Notes: generated by a model not told the origin, from the sequence alone. Positions 16,876 through 25,323 are shown, numbered from the stretch's first letter. The stretch is DNA of 64,000 nt from AP-15 sp050729795 (GCA_050729795.1 JBOHME010000002.1:1-64000); one strand, 5' to 3'. Translations and numbers: made by a program.

Positions 16876-17268
16876 CGTCACCTCCCGCCCCGGCGGCCCT
16901 GCAGCAGCCAATCTTCATTTACCGATAAGGGCCCTTGTCGGCAACCGGGAGACGGCGATGCCAAAGATAATCACGCGCCCGGCGTTTGCTCGCGGCCTCG
17001 CGGCCTTGTGCGATCGCACGGCTGGGCATGGCCTGGCTGTTACGGCGCTGAGCCGGGGCGGTGCAACCTGCCGGGCAGCGGCAGCGGCGGCGTGCGGTGT
17101 CGATTTGCTGGCGTGCCGGATGAAATTCTGTCTATAACCCGCGCCCTGGCAGTCCCGTCTCGGCCCGCTTACGATGGTTGACGCCGAGCCGGCGCGGTTG
17201 CGACACCGCGAGGATTGGGCCGGGTCCCCGCAAGCGGTGCTGGCTCGGTGAACGGACCGGACGCATAG
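16876..17268. other. Non-coding gap upstream of kup
   Basis: About 390 bp between the divergent DJ-1/PfpI and kup genes. I see no convincing gene: frames here lack a ribosome site and have no recognisable product. A TATAAC hexamer near 17135 could be a -10 box but has no good -35 partner at 16-18 bp. No known potassium or c-di-AMP riboswitch motif was recognised. Confidence 0.5.
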
Positions 17269-19149
17269 ATGCCCGATACCGCGGTGGTTCCCACGCAAGC
17301 TCCGGCGAGGCTCGGTCAGAGCCTGGCGGTTGCCGCTCTCGGCGTCGTTTATGGCGATATCGGCACCTCGCCGCTCTACACCGTCAAGCAGTGCTTTGTG
17401 AACGCGGCGGTCAGCGACCTGCGTGTGTTCGGCGTCCTGTCGCTGATCGCCTGGGCGCTGATGCTGGTTGTTACCGTCAAATATGTGCTCGTTCTGATGC
17501 GCGCCGACAACCGCGGCGAGGGTGGCATTCTCGCGCTGATGGTGCTGGCGCTGCGCGCTGCGGCGGCGGGCCGCAACCGCTGGATCCTGTGGGCCGGGTT
17601 GTTCGGGGCAGCCCTGTTTTTTGGCGACGGGGTGATCACCCCGTCGATTTCTGTGCTCAGCGCTGCCGAGGGGCTGAAGGTCGCGACCCCAGCCCTTGAA
17701 CCTTATGTTGTGCCGCTGACCCTGGTGCTGCTGATTGCGCTGTTCATCGTCCAGCGCCGCGGCACTGCTCTCGTCGGCCGCTATTTCGGGCCGGTCATGA
17801 TCATCTGGTTCTCGGCGATCGGCGTGCTCGGCGGGGTTGAGATCGCCCGTCGTCCCGCGATCCTGCTCGCCGTCGATCCGCGCTATGCGATCGAGCTGTT
17901 CCTGCACGATCCGTGGCAAGCCTTTGTGCTGCTCGGCTCGGTCGTGCTGGCGGTGACCGGGGCCGAGGCGCTCTATGCCGATATGGGGCATTTCGGCCGC
18001 GGCCCGATCCGCCGGGCGTGGCTGCGCTTTGTCTTTCCTGCCTTGTTGCTGAACTATTTCGGGCAGGGCGCGCTGCTCCTGGCGCAGCCGGGTGCCGTTG
18101 AAAATCCGTTCTTTCACCTGGCACCGGGGTGGGCCGTCTATCCGCTCGTGGTGCTGGCGTCGGGCGCCACGGTTATCGCCTCGCAGGCGGTCATCTCCGG
18201 CGCGTTCTCGATCGCCCGCCAGGCGGTGCAGCTCGGCTATCTGCCGCGGATGGAGGTGCGACACACCTCCGAGCAGGAGATCGGCCAGGTCTATGTCCCG
18301 GCGATGAACGGCATCTTGCTCGTCGCGGTGGTGGTGACGGTGCTCGGTTTCCGCTCGTCGGACGCTCTGGGTGGCGCCTACGGGATCGCGGTGACCGGGA
18401 CGATGACGGTCACGACGATCCTCGCCTTTGTCTATCTGCGCTGGGGTGCAGGCTGGCGGTTGTGGCGGCTGATCCCGATGTTCGTGCTGTTTCTCGTCGT
18501 TGATCTGTTCTTCTTTGGCGCCAATCTCTTGAAGATCATCGATGGCGGCTGGTTTCCGTTGGCCATTGCCGTGTCGATCTACACGGTCATGATGGCTTGG
18601 CTGTGGGGCCGGCGGCGCATGGCGACGCAGCGCGCGAGCGGAGCGTTGCCGCTGGTGACGCTGCTCGAGACGCTGCAGCCCGACCACCCGGTGCGGGTGC
18701 CCGGCACCGCCATCTACATGACGGCACGGGTCGACAATGTGCCCGCCGCCCTATTGCACAACATGAAGCACAACAAGATCCTGCACGAGCGCGACGTCTT
18801 GATGACCGTGCGCACCGAGGACGTGCCGCGCCTGCCGGAAGCTGACCGGCTGCAGATCAATCATCTCGGGCAGAATTTCCACACCGTCACGATCCGCTAT
18901 GGCTTTCTCGAGGAGCCGGATATCCCGCGCGCGCTGGCGCTGTGCCGGGTCGGCGGGTTTCGCTTCAACCTGATGGAAACCTCGTTTTTTGTCGGGCGGG
19001 AAAAGATCGTCGCCAAGCGGCCATCCGGCATGCTGCTGCCGTTCAAAAAGCTGTTCATCCTCTTATCGAACATGGCGCTCGACGCAACCGAGTTCTTCCG
19101 CATTCCGATCAACCGCATCGTCGAGCTGGGCGGCCAAGTCGAGCTGTGA
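17269..19149 (+). CDS. kup: Kup-type low-affinity potassium uptake transporter
   Basis: 626 residues with the KUP/HAK/KT signature near the N-terminus, ALGVVYGDIGTSPLYT, then LMRADNRGEGGILALM, FFGDGVITPSISVLSAAEGL and about 12 hydrophobic helices, followed by a soluble C-terminal domain (about residues 450-626) with VPGTAIYMTAR and the end RIPINRIVELGGQVEL. It carries K+ by proton symport across the inner membrane. Only a weak GGACCGGA ribosome-like site precedes the ATG. Length is normal for the family. Confidence 0.96.
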   Translation: MPDTAVVPTQAPARLGQSLAVAALGVVYGDIGTSPLYTVKQCFVNAAVSDLRVFGVLSLIAWALMLVVTVKYVLVLMRADNRGEGGILALMVLALRAAAAGRNRWILWAGLFGAALFFGDGVITPSISVLSAAEGLKVATPALEPYVVPLTLVLLIALFIVQRRGTALVGRYFGPVMIIWFSAIGVLGGVEIARRPAILLAVDPRYAIELFLHDPWQAFVLLGSVVLAVTGAEALYADMGHFGRGPIRRAWLRFVFPALLLNYFGQGALLLAQPGAVENPFFHLAPGWAVYPLVVLASGATVIASQAVISGAFSIARQAVQLGYLPRMEVRHTSEQEIGQVYVPAMNGILLVAVVVTVLGFRSSDALGGAYGIAVTGTMTVTTILAFVYLRWGAGWRLWRLIPMFVLFLVVDLFFFGANLLKIIDGGWFPLAIAVSIYTVMMAWLWGRRRMATQRASGALPLVTLLETLQPDHPVRVPGTAIYMTARVDNVPAALLHNMKHNKILHERDVLMTVRTEDVPRLPEADRLQINHLGQNFHTVTIRYGFLEEPDIPRALALCRVGGFRFNLMETSFFVGREKIVAKRPSGMLLPFKKLFILLSNMALDATEFFRIPINRIVELGGQVEL

Positions 19150-19190
19150 GCGGCGGCCCGCTCACTCCCGAGACAGTCCGGGCCCCAGGC

Positions 19191-19254
19191 GCTGTCGTCA
19201 GTGGGTGCTGCTGTCAGTGGGCGCCGTCGTCAGTGGGCGCGACCGTCAGTGAAT
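19191..19254. repeat. Four 16-bp imperfect tandem repeats
   Basis: Four consecutive 16-bp units share the core G(T/A)CxGTCAGTGGG: units start at 19191, 19207, 19223 and 19239. Units 1-3 differ at two or three positions; unit 4 diverges at its end where it becomes the last codons and stop of the RraA-like gene on the minus strand. The array fills the gap between two convergent genes. Confidence 0.85.
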
Positions 19255-19953
19255 CTCTTCCTGCTCGTCGAACGCCTGGCGCAACCGCGCGATCGAAAAG
19301 CCCGGCGCCTTGGCGGCGTCGATGATGACCTTTTCGCGGCGGGTCAGCAGCGCCACCGCCGCCGGCAATTCGGCGATCGCCTCGGGTGGGATGACCACCG
19401 CGCCGTGGCGGTCAGCGTGGATCACATCATTGGGCGATACGATCATGCCGGCGACACTGACGGTGCCGCCAAAATCGACGAGATGGACATGCGCGTGCGA
19501 CGGCATGATCGAGCCGGCGAGCACAAAAAAGCCGCTGGCCATCGCGTCGAGGTCGCGCACCGAGCCGTCGGTGACGACACCGACGCAGCCGAGGCCCTTG
19601 TGGACATTGGTCTGCACCTCGCCCCAGAACGCGCCAAAGCCCAAATCCGGCGCGTCGAGGTCCTGGATCACCGCAATGCTCGGCGCGGGCGGCGCTGCGA
19701 TCCGCTCGTAATAGGCGAGCCGTACCTCCTGCGCTTGCGCGCGGCTGCGCGGATGCGGCTCGCGCGAGCGGATGATCGCGGTGCGAGCAAACGCCACCAC
19801 CGGCTTCAGCTCCGGGAACGGCGCGACCAATGGCCGGCGGATAAAGCCGGTGGCGCGGCGCGCCGGCACCACGAGCTCGAGCGCGTTGCAGATTGTCGGC
19901 GTGTCAAACGCCCGCAATGCTTGGAAAGCGGCGGGATCGGGCAGGCTCGGCAT
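19246..19953 (-). CDS. RraA family protein (HMG/CHA aldolase-like)
   Basis: 235 residues. The pattern FDTPTICNALEL, GFGAFWGEVQTNVHKGLGC, GVVTDGSVRDLDAM and FGGTVSVAGMIVSPNDVIHAD is that of RraA-fold proteins; in aldolase members the G-E-x..., R and D residues bind Mg2+ and the keto acid (4-hydroxy-4-methyl-2-oxoglutarate aldolase/oxaloacetate decarboxylase). RraA proper, an RNase E inhibitor, is shorter; this longer form is usually a catabolic enzyme. It has extra N-terminal residues compared with RraA. Its stop codon lies inside the 16-bp repeat array. Confidence 0.78.
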   Translation of the reverse strand: MPSLPDPAAFQALRAFDTPTICNALELVVPARRATGFIRRPLVAPFPELKPVVAFARTAIIRSREPHPRSRAQAQEVRLAYYERIAAPPAPSIAVIQDLDAPDLGFGAFWGEVQTNVHKGLGCVGVVTDGSVRDLDAMASGFFVLAGSIMPSHAHVHLVDFGGTVSVAGMIVSPNDVIHADRHGAVVIPPEAIAELPAAVALLTRREKVIIDAAKAPGFSIARLRQAFDEQEEIH

Positions 19954-20057
19954 CAGATGTCCTCCGGCGGCGGATTGTCGTGGCCCACGCTTTATTGGAG
20001 AATGACCGGCGCCAGCAAGGCTTTTTCACGGTGCGGTGAAACCCGAGGAGAACCTAC

Positions 20058-20633
20058 ATGGCCGAGTGCGACGCGGAGCGGATCAAGAAGATGCGGCGGC
20101 CGACCGGCCTGCCGTTCCATATCGGCAAGATCGGGCATGTCGTGCTGAATGTGCGCGACGTCGAGCGCTCGGTGCGGTTCTACACCGAAATCCTCGGGTT
20201 TGAGATTTCCGATGTCTATCCGGAAGAGATGGTTCCGGGCGGGATGGCGTTCCTGCGCTGCAATCCCGACCATCACGGCATGGCACTGGTCGGCGGCATG
20301 GCGGCCGAGGCAGCCAACAGCGAGCTCAATCACATCGCCTTCGAGGTCGCCACCCTCGACGAGGTGTTGCGGGTGCGCGATCATCTGCGCCGTCACCGGG
20401 TGACGATCGATTTTGAGGGGCGCCGTCGCGCCGGTTGCCAGATCGCGGTCGAATTTCGTGACCCGGATAATCACCGGCTCGAAATCTATTGGGGGATCGA
20501 CCAGATCGGCAGCGACGGCGGGGTGCGTCCGGCCGCCGAATGGAAGGGTGCGCGCAGCCTCGAAGCCGCGCTCGCCGACCCGGTGCGCGGGCAGGATACG
20601 ACGCTCCACGATGCTTCGCTGGGTGTGCGCTGA
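20058..20633 (+). CDS. VOC-superfamily (glyoxalase/extradiol dioxygenase-like) protein
   Basis: 191 residues. IGHVVLNVRDVERSVRFYTEILGFE begins a classic VOC module, LNHIAFEVATLDEVLRVRDHL the second half, and VEFRDPDNHRLEIYWGID supplies the last metal ligand (Glu in LEIYW). His in IGHV and LNHIAFE plus that Glu give a complete 2-His-1-carboxylate site, so an Fe/Mn enzyme is likely, possibly ring-cleaving. GAGGAG is 7 nt before the ATG. Divergent from the RraA-like gene by about 100 bp, which suggests a shared catabolic role; this is inference. Confidence 0.8.
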   Translation: MAECDAERIKKMRRPTGLPFHIGKIGHVVLNVRDVERSVRFYTEILGFEISDVYPEEMVPGGMAFLRCNPDHHGMALVGGMAAEAANSELNHIAFEVATLDEVLRVRDHLRRHRVTIDFEGRRRAGCQIAVEFRDPDNHRLEIYWGIDQIGSDGGVRPAAEWKGARSLEAALADPVRGQDTTLHDASLGVR

Positions 20634-20712
20634 GCCGGCCGCGGCGCATGGCGAGCGCCGCCTGCGACGCCATCGCGGTTGCGGTCGCGGCACCGGCCGG
20701 GCATGGTAAGGG

Positions 20713-21117
20713 ATGACCGAGGAACGCTCGGCTGCGGCGGCCACCGACCCCTCTTACACCGTCACAGTGCGCGGTCTCGTGCTGATGTGCAGCATCGGCA
20801 TCCGCCGGCGGGAGCGCGAGCGCAAGCAGCGCGTGCGGGTGTCGGTCGATCTGACCGCGGCACCATCCGCAGCAACGCCCGGCGAGGACCGCCGGCGGAT
20901 CATCAACTACGAGAAGATCGTTGCGGCGATCCGCGAGATCGCCGAGGGCGGGCACATCGATTTGTGCGAGGGATTTGCCGAGCGGGTCTGCAATGCGTGC
21001 TTTACCGATCCGCGGGTCGGGCGGGTTCGGGTATGGGTCGAGAAGCTCGATGTGTTCGCCGAGGCGGACGGCGTCGGTGCGATCCTCGAGCGCAGCCGCC
21101 CGGCTCCCCCAGCCTGA
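20713..21117 (+). CDS. folB: Dihydroneopterin aldolase (FolB family)
   Basis: 134 residues. VRGLVLMCSIGIRRRERERKQRVRVSVDL matches the FolB start pattern (short L-x(3)-x-IGI-x(2)-xER motif), INYEKIVAAIREIAEGGHIDLCEGFAERV carries the conserved NYxxIV and the E of the E-x(2)-A segment, and VWVEKLDVF closes the core. FolB converts dihydroneopterin to the hydroxymethylpterin in folate synthesis. It is followed after 18 nt by the folP-like gene, so both are in one operon. The N-terminus has about 15 extra residues. Confidence 0.85.
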   Translation: MTEERSAAAATDPSYTVTVRGLVLMCSIGIRRRERERKQRVRVSVDLTAAPSAATPGEDRRRIINYEKIVAAIREIAEGGHIDLCEGFAERVCNACFTDPRVGRVRVWVEKLDVFAEADGVGAILERSRPAPPA

Positions 21118-21135
21118 GCGATAGTCCGCTGAGCG

Positions 21136-21984
21136 ATGCCTGAGATATCCCGGGCTGCCGCCCCGGCGATCCTCGGGATCGTCAACCTCACCGAGGATTC
21201 GTTTTCCGATGGTGGGCTTTACCTCGATCCCGCCGCGGCGCTCGCTCATGCGCGATCGCTCGCCGCGGCTGGCGCGCAGATCATCGATCTCGGCGCCGCC
21301 GCCAGCAATGTCGATGCAAAGCCGGTCGCTGCTGCCGAGGAGATCGGCCGCCTCGATCCGCTGATCGCGGCGCTCGCGGCCGACGGCATCCCGGTCTCGG
21401 TCGACAGCTTCACGCCGCAGGTGCAGCGCTTTGCAATCCGGCGCGGCGTGGCTTTTCTGAACGATATCCACGGCTTTCCCGACCCGTCCCTGTATCCGGA
21501 GCTGGCCGCGGCCAGCTGTCGCCTCGTGGTCATGCACGCCGTACAGGGCCGCGGCCGGGCGCAGCGGATGGAGCTGTCGGCCGAAGAGGTGTGGGACCGC
21601 GTCAATGCGTTTTTCGACGAGCGGCTGGCGGCGCTGGAACATGCCGGGGTCGCCCGCGAGCGGCTGATCCTCGACCCCGGCATGGGGCTTTTCCTCTCCA
21701 GCCGGCCGGAAGCCTCGCTGCGGGTGCTAGCCGGGATCGGCGCGCTCAAATCCGCGTTCGGGTTGGCGGTCCTGGTCTCGGTGTCGCGCAAGTCGTTTTT
21801 GCGGGCCTTGACCGGACATGCGAGTGCAGCCGAGCTCGGCGCGGCGAGCCTCGCGGCCGAGCTCTACGCCGCCGAACATGGCGCCGACTATATCCGCACC
21901 CACGACCCGGCGGCGCTCGCCGATGCGCTCAAGATCACCGCGGCGCTGCGCGCCGGCACGGCACCGCGGGCCGCGCCCGGGTGA
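21136..21984 (+). CDS. Dihydropteroate synthase-like protein, atypical
   Basis: 282 residues of the DHPS TIM-barrel: LGIVNLTEDSFSDGGLYLD at the start, IPVSVDSFTPQV, FLNDIHGFPD, RLVVMHAVQG, RLILDPGMGLFL, GLAVLVSVSRKSFL and ADYIRTHDP. These cover pterin-binding Asp, Asn and the SRKxF and H-D ends. The second canonical loop, usually DIGGESTRPG, which contacts the p-aminobenzoate side, here reads IIDLGAAASNVDAKPV and lacks Ser-Thr-Arg-Pro. The enzyme may use a changed acceptor or be a divergent DHPS; I cannot tell. Linked to folB. If this is the sole folP, folate synthesis depends on it. Confidence 0.75.
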   Translation: MPEISRAAAPAILGIVNLTEDSFSDGGLYLDPAAALAHARSLAAAGAQIIDLGAAASNVDAKPVAAAEEIGRLDPLIAALAADGIPVSVDSFTPQVQRFAIRRGVAFLNDIHGFPDPSLYPELAAASCRLVVMHAVQGRGRAQRMELSAEEVWDRVNAFFDERLAALEHAGVARERLILDPGMGLFLSSRPEASLRVLAGIGALKSAFGLAVLVSVSRKSFLRALTGHASAAELGAASLAAELYAAEHGADYIRTHDPAALADALKITAALRAGTAPRAAPG

Positions 21985-21994
21985 AGCGCGGCTC

Positions 21995-22228
21995 TTATGG
22001 CGGCGGCAGCGGCGCCTGCTGAAGCGGAGCACCGGGTGGGGGGGCGCCGGTTGCCGGATTGGCTCCCGGCGGCGGCGCCGGATAGGGGTAGGGCGGCGGC
22101 CCATACGGATAGGCATACGGTGGATAGGGGTAATAGCCTCCGGTATAGGGATCGTAGTAGCAGCCGGACAATCCGCCAAAGCCGGCCAGAGCGACCAGCA
22201 GCGAAAGCCACAGCCTCGATCGTCGCAT
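21995..22228 (-). CDS. Small Tyr/Pro/Gly-rich lipoprotein
   Basis: 77 residues. MRRSRLWLSLLVALAGFGG is a signal peptide ending in the lipobox LSGC; the mature part is almost only Y, P and G in short YPYPP repeats, ending PPPGAPLQQAPLPPP. Such lipoproteins are common in alphaproteobacterial envelopes, with no known activity. I choose the ATG at 22228 because AGGA is 5 nt upstream; an ATG at 22240 would overlap the enoyl-CoA hydratase stop as ATGA. It is probably co-transcribed with that gene. Confidence 0.7.
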   Translation of the reverse strand: MRRSRLWLSLLVALAGFGGLSGCYYDPYTGGYYPYPPYAYPYGPPPYPYPAPPPGANPATGAPPPGAPLQQAPLPPP

Positions 22229-22236
22229 CGTGTTCC

Positions 22237-23034
22237 TCATGGCTTGCCAGTGAACTTCGGATGCCGCTTTTCGCGAAATGCCCGCACCCCCTCGGCAAAA
22301 TTGTCGCTTGCCGCACAGGCGGCGAAACTCTCGGCCTCGCGCCGCAGTTGCGCCTCGAACGCGTCGCCGATCGTCTGCTGCAGCAGCGCCTTGGTGCGTG
22401 CATAGGCGGTCGTCGGCCCGGCCGCCAGGCTCGCCGCCAGCGCCGCGGCCTCGCTCTGCAACCGGCCGGCCACCGTCAGCCGATTGACGAGACCGAGATC
22501 CAGCGCGTCCGCGGCCTCGAACCGCTCGCCGAGCAGCATCAGCTCGCTCGCCCGCTTGAGACCAACGACCGCCGGCAGCATCGCTGTCATGCCGCCATCG
22601 GGGCTGGTGCCGAGATTGATATAGCCGCAGCTAAAGACGGCATCCTCGGCGGCGATCGCCAAATCGGCGGCCAGCACCAGGCTGAGCCCAAACCCGGCGG
22701 CCGCACCCTGGACCGCGACGACAACCGGCTTTGGCATGTACCGCAGTCGGACCAGCAGCGGATGCAGCGCCTCGACGATCCGATAGAGGGCTGCGCGGCG
22801 CTGTTCGGGCGGCAGCTCGATCAGCCCGGCGAACATGCCGATATCACCACCGGCGCAGAAATGGGTCCCGGCACCGCGCAGCAGCACCGCTCGGGTGGCG
22901 TTGTCGTCGGCCGCGTCGGTCGCCGCGGCGACGAGCGCGTCGATCGTCTCGCGGTCGACGGCGTTGAGGACCTCCGGGCGGTTCAACACGATCTCCAAAA
23001 CCGCGCCGCGTCGCTCGATGATCACCTTGGGCAT
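22237..23034 (-). CDS. Enoyl-CoA hydratase/isomerase family protein
   Basis: 265 residues of the crotonase fold: AVLEIVLNRPEVLNAVDRETI, GTHFCAGGDIGMFAG (first oxyanion-hole region), PKPVVVAVQGAAAGFGLSLVL (second oxyanion hole), ASDNFAEGVRAFREKRHPKFTGK at the end. In place of the hydratase's second Glu the NLGTSPDGGMT run has an Asp, a feature of isomerase-type members such as the PaaG branch. Substrate not determinable. ATG at 23034 matches the family start; the frame extends 5' only as low-complexity sequence. Confidence 0.88.
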   Translation of the reverse strand: MPKVIIERRGAVLEIVLNRPEVLNAVDRETIDALVAAATDAADDNATRAVLLRGAGTHFCAGGDIGMFAGLIELPPEQRRAALYRIVEALHPLLVRLRYMPKPVVVAVQGAAAGFGLSLVLAADLAIAAEDAVFSCGYINLGTSPDGGMTAMLPAVVGLKRASELMLLGERFEAADALDLGLVNRLTVAGRLQSEAAALAASLAAGPTTAYARTKALLQQTIGDAFEAQLRREAESFAACAASDNFAEGVRAFREKRHPKFTGKP

Positions 23035-23226
23035 CACTCGGCTTTCACCTTGGCATTGCTCGGCGGCGGGGCCGCGAGCGGCCCATGATCCGGCCGCTAT
23101 GCGGGAAGCATAGCATGACCCACGCGATCCTGCGCGGCGGGCGACTGCTCGGCATCGCCGCGGGTGCCGCGGCACCTGCGGATTTTGCGACGGCGGGCGA
23201 CTGTCGTCTCATTGGCTGCCGCTGAG

Positions 23227-23655
23227 ATGCGGCGCGGACCCGGCTGGAGAGCGGCTCTGCTCATTCTCGCGCTCCTGCTCGGTCCGGCGATCGGCGGCCC
23301 GGCGGTCGGCGCGTCGGCGGCGCGGGCGATCGACTGGGCGCGGGCGCGGCGGGTCACCGTGGTCGAGGTCGAGTATCTCTTTTTGCCAAGCCACCTAGTG
23401 TTTCGCCGGGGTGTCGCCTACCGGCTGCATGTCGTCAACCGCGGCCGCGAAATCCACGAGCTGACCGCATCGGTGTTTTTCAAAACTGTCCTGCTGCACA
23501 ATCCGGCGGCGCTGGACCCGGATCACAGCCAGCTCGTGGTCGATCCGGGCGCACAAAAGGACCTCTATTTCATCCCGGAACGGACGGGCCGCTATGATAT
23601 GCGCTGCGCCGATCACGACTGGGCCGGGATGACCGGAGAGATCACCGTCAAATAG
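23227..23655 (+). CDS. Exported single-domain cupredoxin (type 1 copper protein)
   Basis: 142 residues. The first 34 residues form a signal peptide (AALLILALLLGP... ASAARA). The mature part is a small beta-sandwich with a full type 1 copper set: H77 (EIHELTAS) and C127-x2-H130-x4-M135 (MRCADHDWAGM), the spacing seen in plastocyanin. It should shuttle electrons in the periplasm. The ATG at 23227 is the only start directly before the signal peptide. Neighbouring genes do not reveal a redox partner. Confidence 0.82.
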   Translation: MRRGPGWRAALLILALLLGPAIGGPAVGASAARAIDWARARRVTVVEVEYLFLPSHLVFRRGVAYRLHVVNRGREIHELTASVFFKTVLLHNPAALDPDHSQLVVDPGAQKDLYFIPERTGRYDMRCADHDWAGMTGEITVK

Positions 23656-23678
23656 CGAGGCTGCGCGCTCCGGCGGGC

Positions 23679-23972
23679 TCAGCCAGTCGTGTAGCGCCGC
23701 TCGCCGGTCGAGGGACGATAGTAGACAGTGACCAATCTGCCGGTCTCGGGGTCGATAAAACGTTCGCCGGTAGTGTGCCAGCCGGGGCCGGGAAGACCGC
23801 CGGCGAGGCCGCGGTAGCGCCAGCGCTCGACGACGACGGCGCCGACCAAGATCAGGCCGGGCAACGCGAGGCGCAATGATGGACCGAGCCCACAGCCGCT
23901 GCTCGCGAGCGCAACCGCGCTCACACCGAGAGCAACGCCGACGACCAGGACCGCAACGCGAAGCACACTCAT
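23679..23972 (-). CDS. Small membrane protein, hypothetical
   Basis: 97 residues: two hydrophobic helices (about residues 5-24 and 32-48) then a soluble tail with GWHTTGERFIDPETGRLVTVYY and PSTGERRYTTG, which resembles the tail of many small alphaproteobacterial proteins. The start overlaps the upstream gene by ATGA, so it is translated with the YbjQ-like gene. Function unknown. Confidence 0.65.
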   Translation of the reverse strand: MSVLRVAVLVVGVALGVSAVALASSGCGLGPSLRLALPGLILVGAVVVERWRYRGLAGGLPGPGWHTTGERFIDPETGRLVTVYYRPSTGERRYTTG

Positions 23973-24295
23973 CCGGGCAAGGGCTCGACGACCGCCGCGG
24001 TTCCATAGGCGACGATCTCGCTCATCGTCTGGCCGATCTCGGCCGAATCAAAGCGCATCATCAGGATCGCGTTGGCGCCCATCGCGGTGGCGTTGGTGAC
24101 GAGCCGGTCGATCGCATGGCGCCGCGCTTCTTCGAGCAGCTGCGTATATTCATGAATTTCGCCGCCGACGATCGAGCGCAGTCCGGCTACGATGTTGCCG
24201 CCGAGCCCGCGGCTGCGGACGACGACACCAAAACACTGGCCCTTGATCTCGGCGATACGGTGTCCGGGAAGGTTCTCGGTGGTTACGACGAGCAT
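23969..24295 (-). CDS. YbjQ family putative heavy-metal-binding protein
   Basis: 108 residues matching the UPF0145/YbjQ fold: MLVVTTENLPGHRIAEIKG, GVVVRSRGLGGNIVAGLRS, EIHEYTQLLEEARRHAIDRL and ANAILMMRFDSAEIG. This family forms pentamers and is sometimes annotated as heavy-metal-binding from its structure; activity is not established. Start at 24295 is chosen because GGAG sits 6 nt upstream and family members begin with this ML(V/I)xTTE run. It heads a two-gene operon with the small membrane protein. Confidence 0.85.
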   Translation of the reverse strand: MLVVTTENLPGHRIAEIKGQCFGVVVRSRGLGGNIVAGLRSIVGGEIHEYTQLLEEARRHAIDRLVTNATAMGANAILMMRFDSAEIGQTMSEIVAYGTAAVVEPLPG

Positions 24296-24537
24296 CGGGT
24301 TCTCCATCGGAGGGGGTTCGGCCGCCGCGGCATGAGCCTGACGCGGCAGCGGGAGCGGCAGTTGTGGTTCGATCGGATCGCCGCGGCACCATAGGCGGGT
24401 CGGGCTGCGGCGGTTGTAAGCAGGCTTATGATCATGGCGCTTACTAATGTGCAACCCTGCAATGATCAAACGCTTGGTTGCGGCTCGCCGCATCGCGGCG
24501 GTAGGGTGCGCGCGCGACGATCGGGAGAGGAACGGCG

Positions 24538-25323
24538 ATGGCGGCGGGGACCGACTGGACCCGGAACGAGGTCGAGCTGGCCGGCAGAAAGGTGCATTTT
24601 GCGCGCGCCGGCAGCGGGCGCCCGGTGGTAGTGCTGCACCACGATATCGGCAGCCCCGAAACGCTCGAATTTTATGACCTGCTGGCGAGCCGGTTCGATG
24701 TGATCGTGCCGCACCATCCGGGTTTCGGCCGGTCCGAGCGCCCGCAATGGCTGCGCAGCGTGCGTGATGTCGCGGTCATCTATCAATGGTTGTTGTCCGA
24801 TCTGGGGATCGAGCGCGCCTCGCTGATCGGTCTCGGCTTTGGCGGCTGGATCGCAGCGGAGATGGCGACGATGGCCCCCGCCGCGCTGCACCGGCTGGTG
24901 CTGGTCGGCGCAATGGGAATGAAGCCACCCGAAGGGGACATTCTGGACCAGGCGATCATCAGCTATCTCGATTACGCCCGCGCCGGGTTCCACGACCCTG
25001 CGGCGTTTGTGCGCATCTATGGCGATGTTTCGACCGACCAGCTGGTCGAATGGGACATCTGCCGTGAAATGTGCTTCCGGATCGCCTGGAAGCCCTACAT
25101 GTACAGCCAGACCCTGCCGCATTTGCTGGGCGGGGTGAAGGCGCCGGCATTGGTGATATGGGGCGACGACGACAAGATCGTGCCGCGAAGCGCCGGCGAG
25201 CTTTACGCCGCGGCCTTGCCCAGGGCGCGGTTCGAAATCGTGCCGGGCAGCGGGCATTGCGTCGAGATGGAGCAGCCAGCGGCGCTCGCCAGACTGGCCG
25301 GCGGTTTCATCGCCGAGAATTAG
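24538..25323 (+). CDS. Alpha/beta hydrolase-fold protein with Gly at the nucleophile position
   Basis: 261 residues of the alpha/beta hydrolase fold: VVVLHHDIGSPETLEFYD, DVIVPHHPGFGRSERP, LVIWGDDDKIVP (acid Asp) and GSGHCVEMEQP (His). The nucleophile elbow, normally G-x-S-x-G, reads G98-L-G100-F-G102-G, so the expected Ser is Gly. The rest of the catalytic pair is intact. It is followed by an LLM-type monooxygenase gene at 64 nt, so both are probably one operon. If the Gly is real, it is not a classic serine hydrolase; it could be a C-C lyase, dioxygenase or scaffold. Confidence 0.8.
   Translation: MAAGTDWTRNEVELAGRKVHFARAGSGRPVVVLHHDIGSPETLEFYDLLASRFDVIVPHHPGFGRSERPQWLRSVRDVAVIYQWLLSDLGIERASLIGLGFGGWIAAEMATMAPAALHRLVLVGAMGMKPPEGDILDQAIISYLDYARAGFHDPAAFVRIYGDVSTDQLVEWDICREMCFRIAWKPYMYSQTLPHLLGGVKAPALVIWGDDDKIVPRSAGELYAAALPRARFEIVPGSGHCVEMEQPAALARLAGGFIAEN

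Noticed and set aside
16876..17268. Riboswitch or potassium-responsive leader before kup
   Set aside because: No recognisable ydaO/yuaA or kup leader consensus could be aligned by eye; GC-rich hairpins alone are not evidence.
16915..18687. Long antisense open frame (590 codons) over kup
   Set aside because: Opposes the conserved Kup protein and has a His/Arg/Gln-rich composition typical of reverse-strand shadow.
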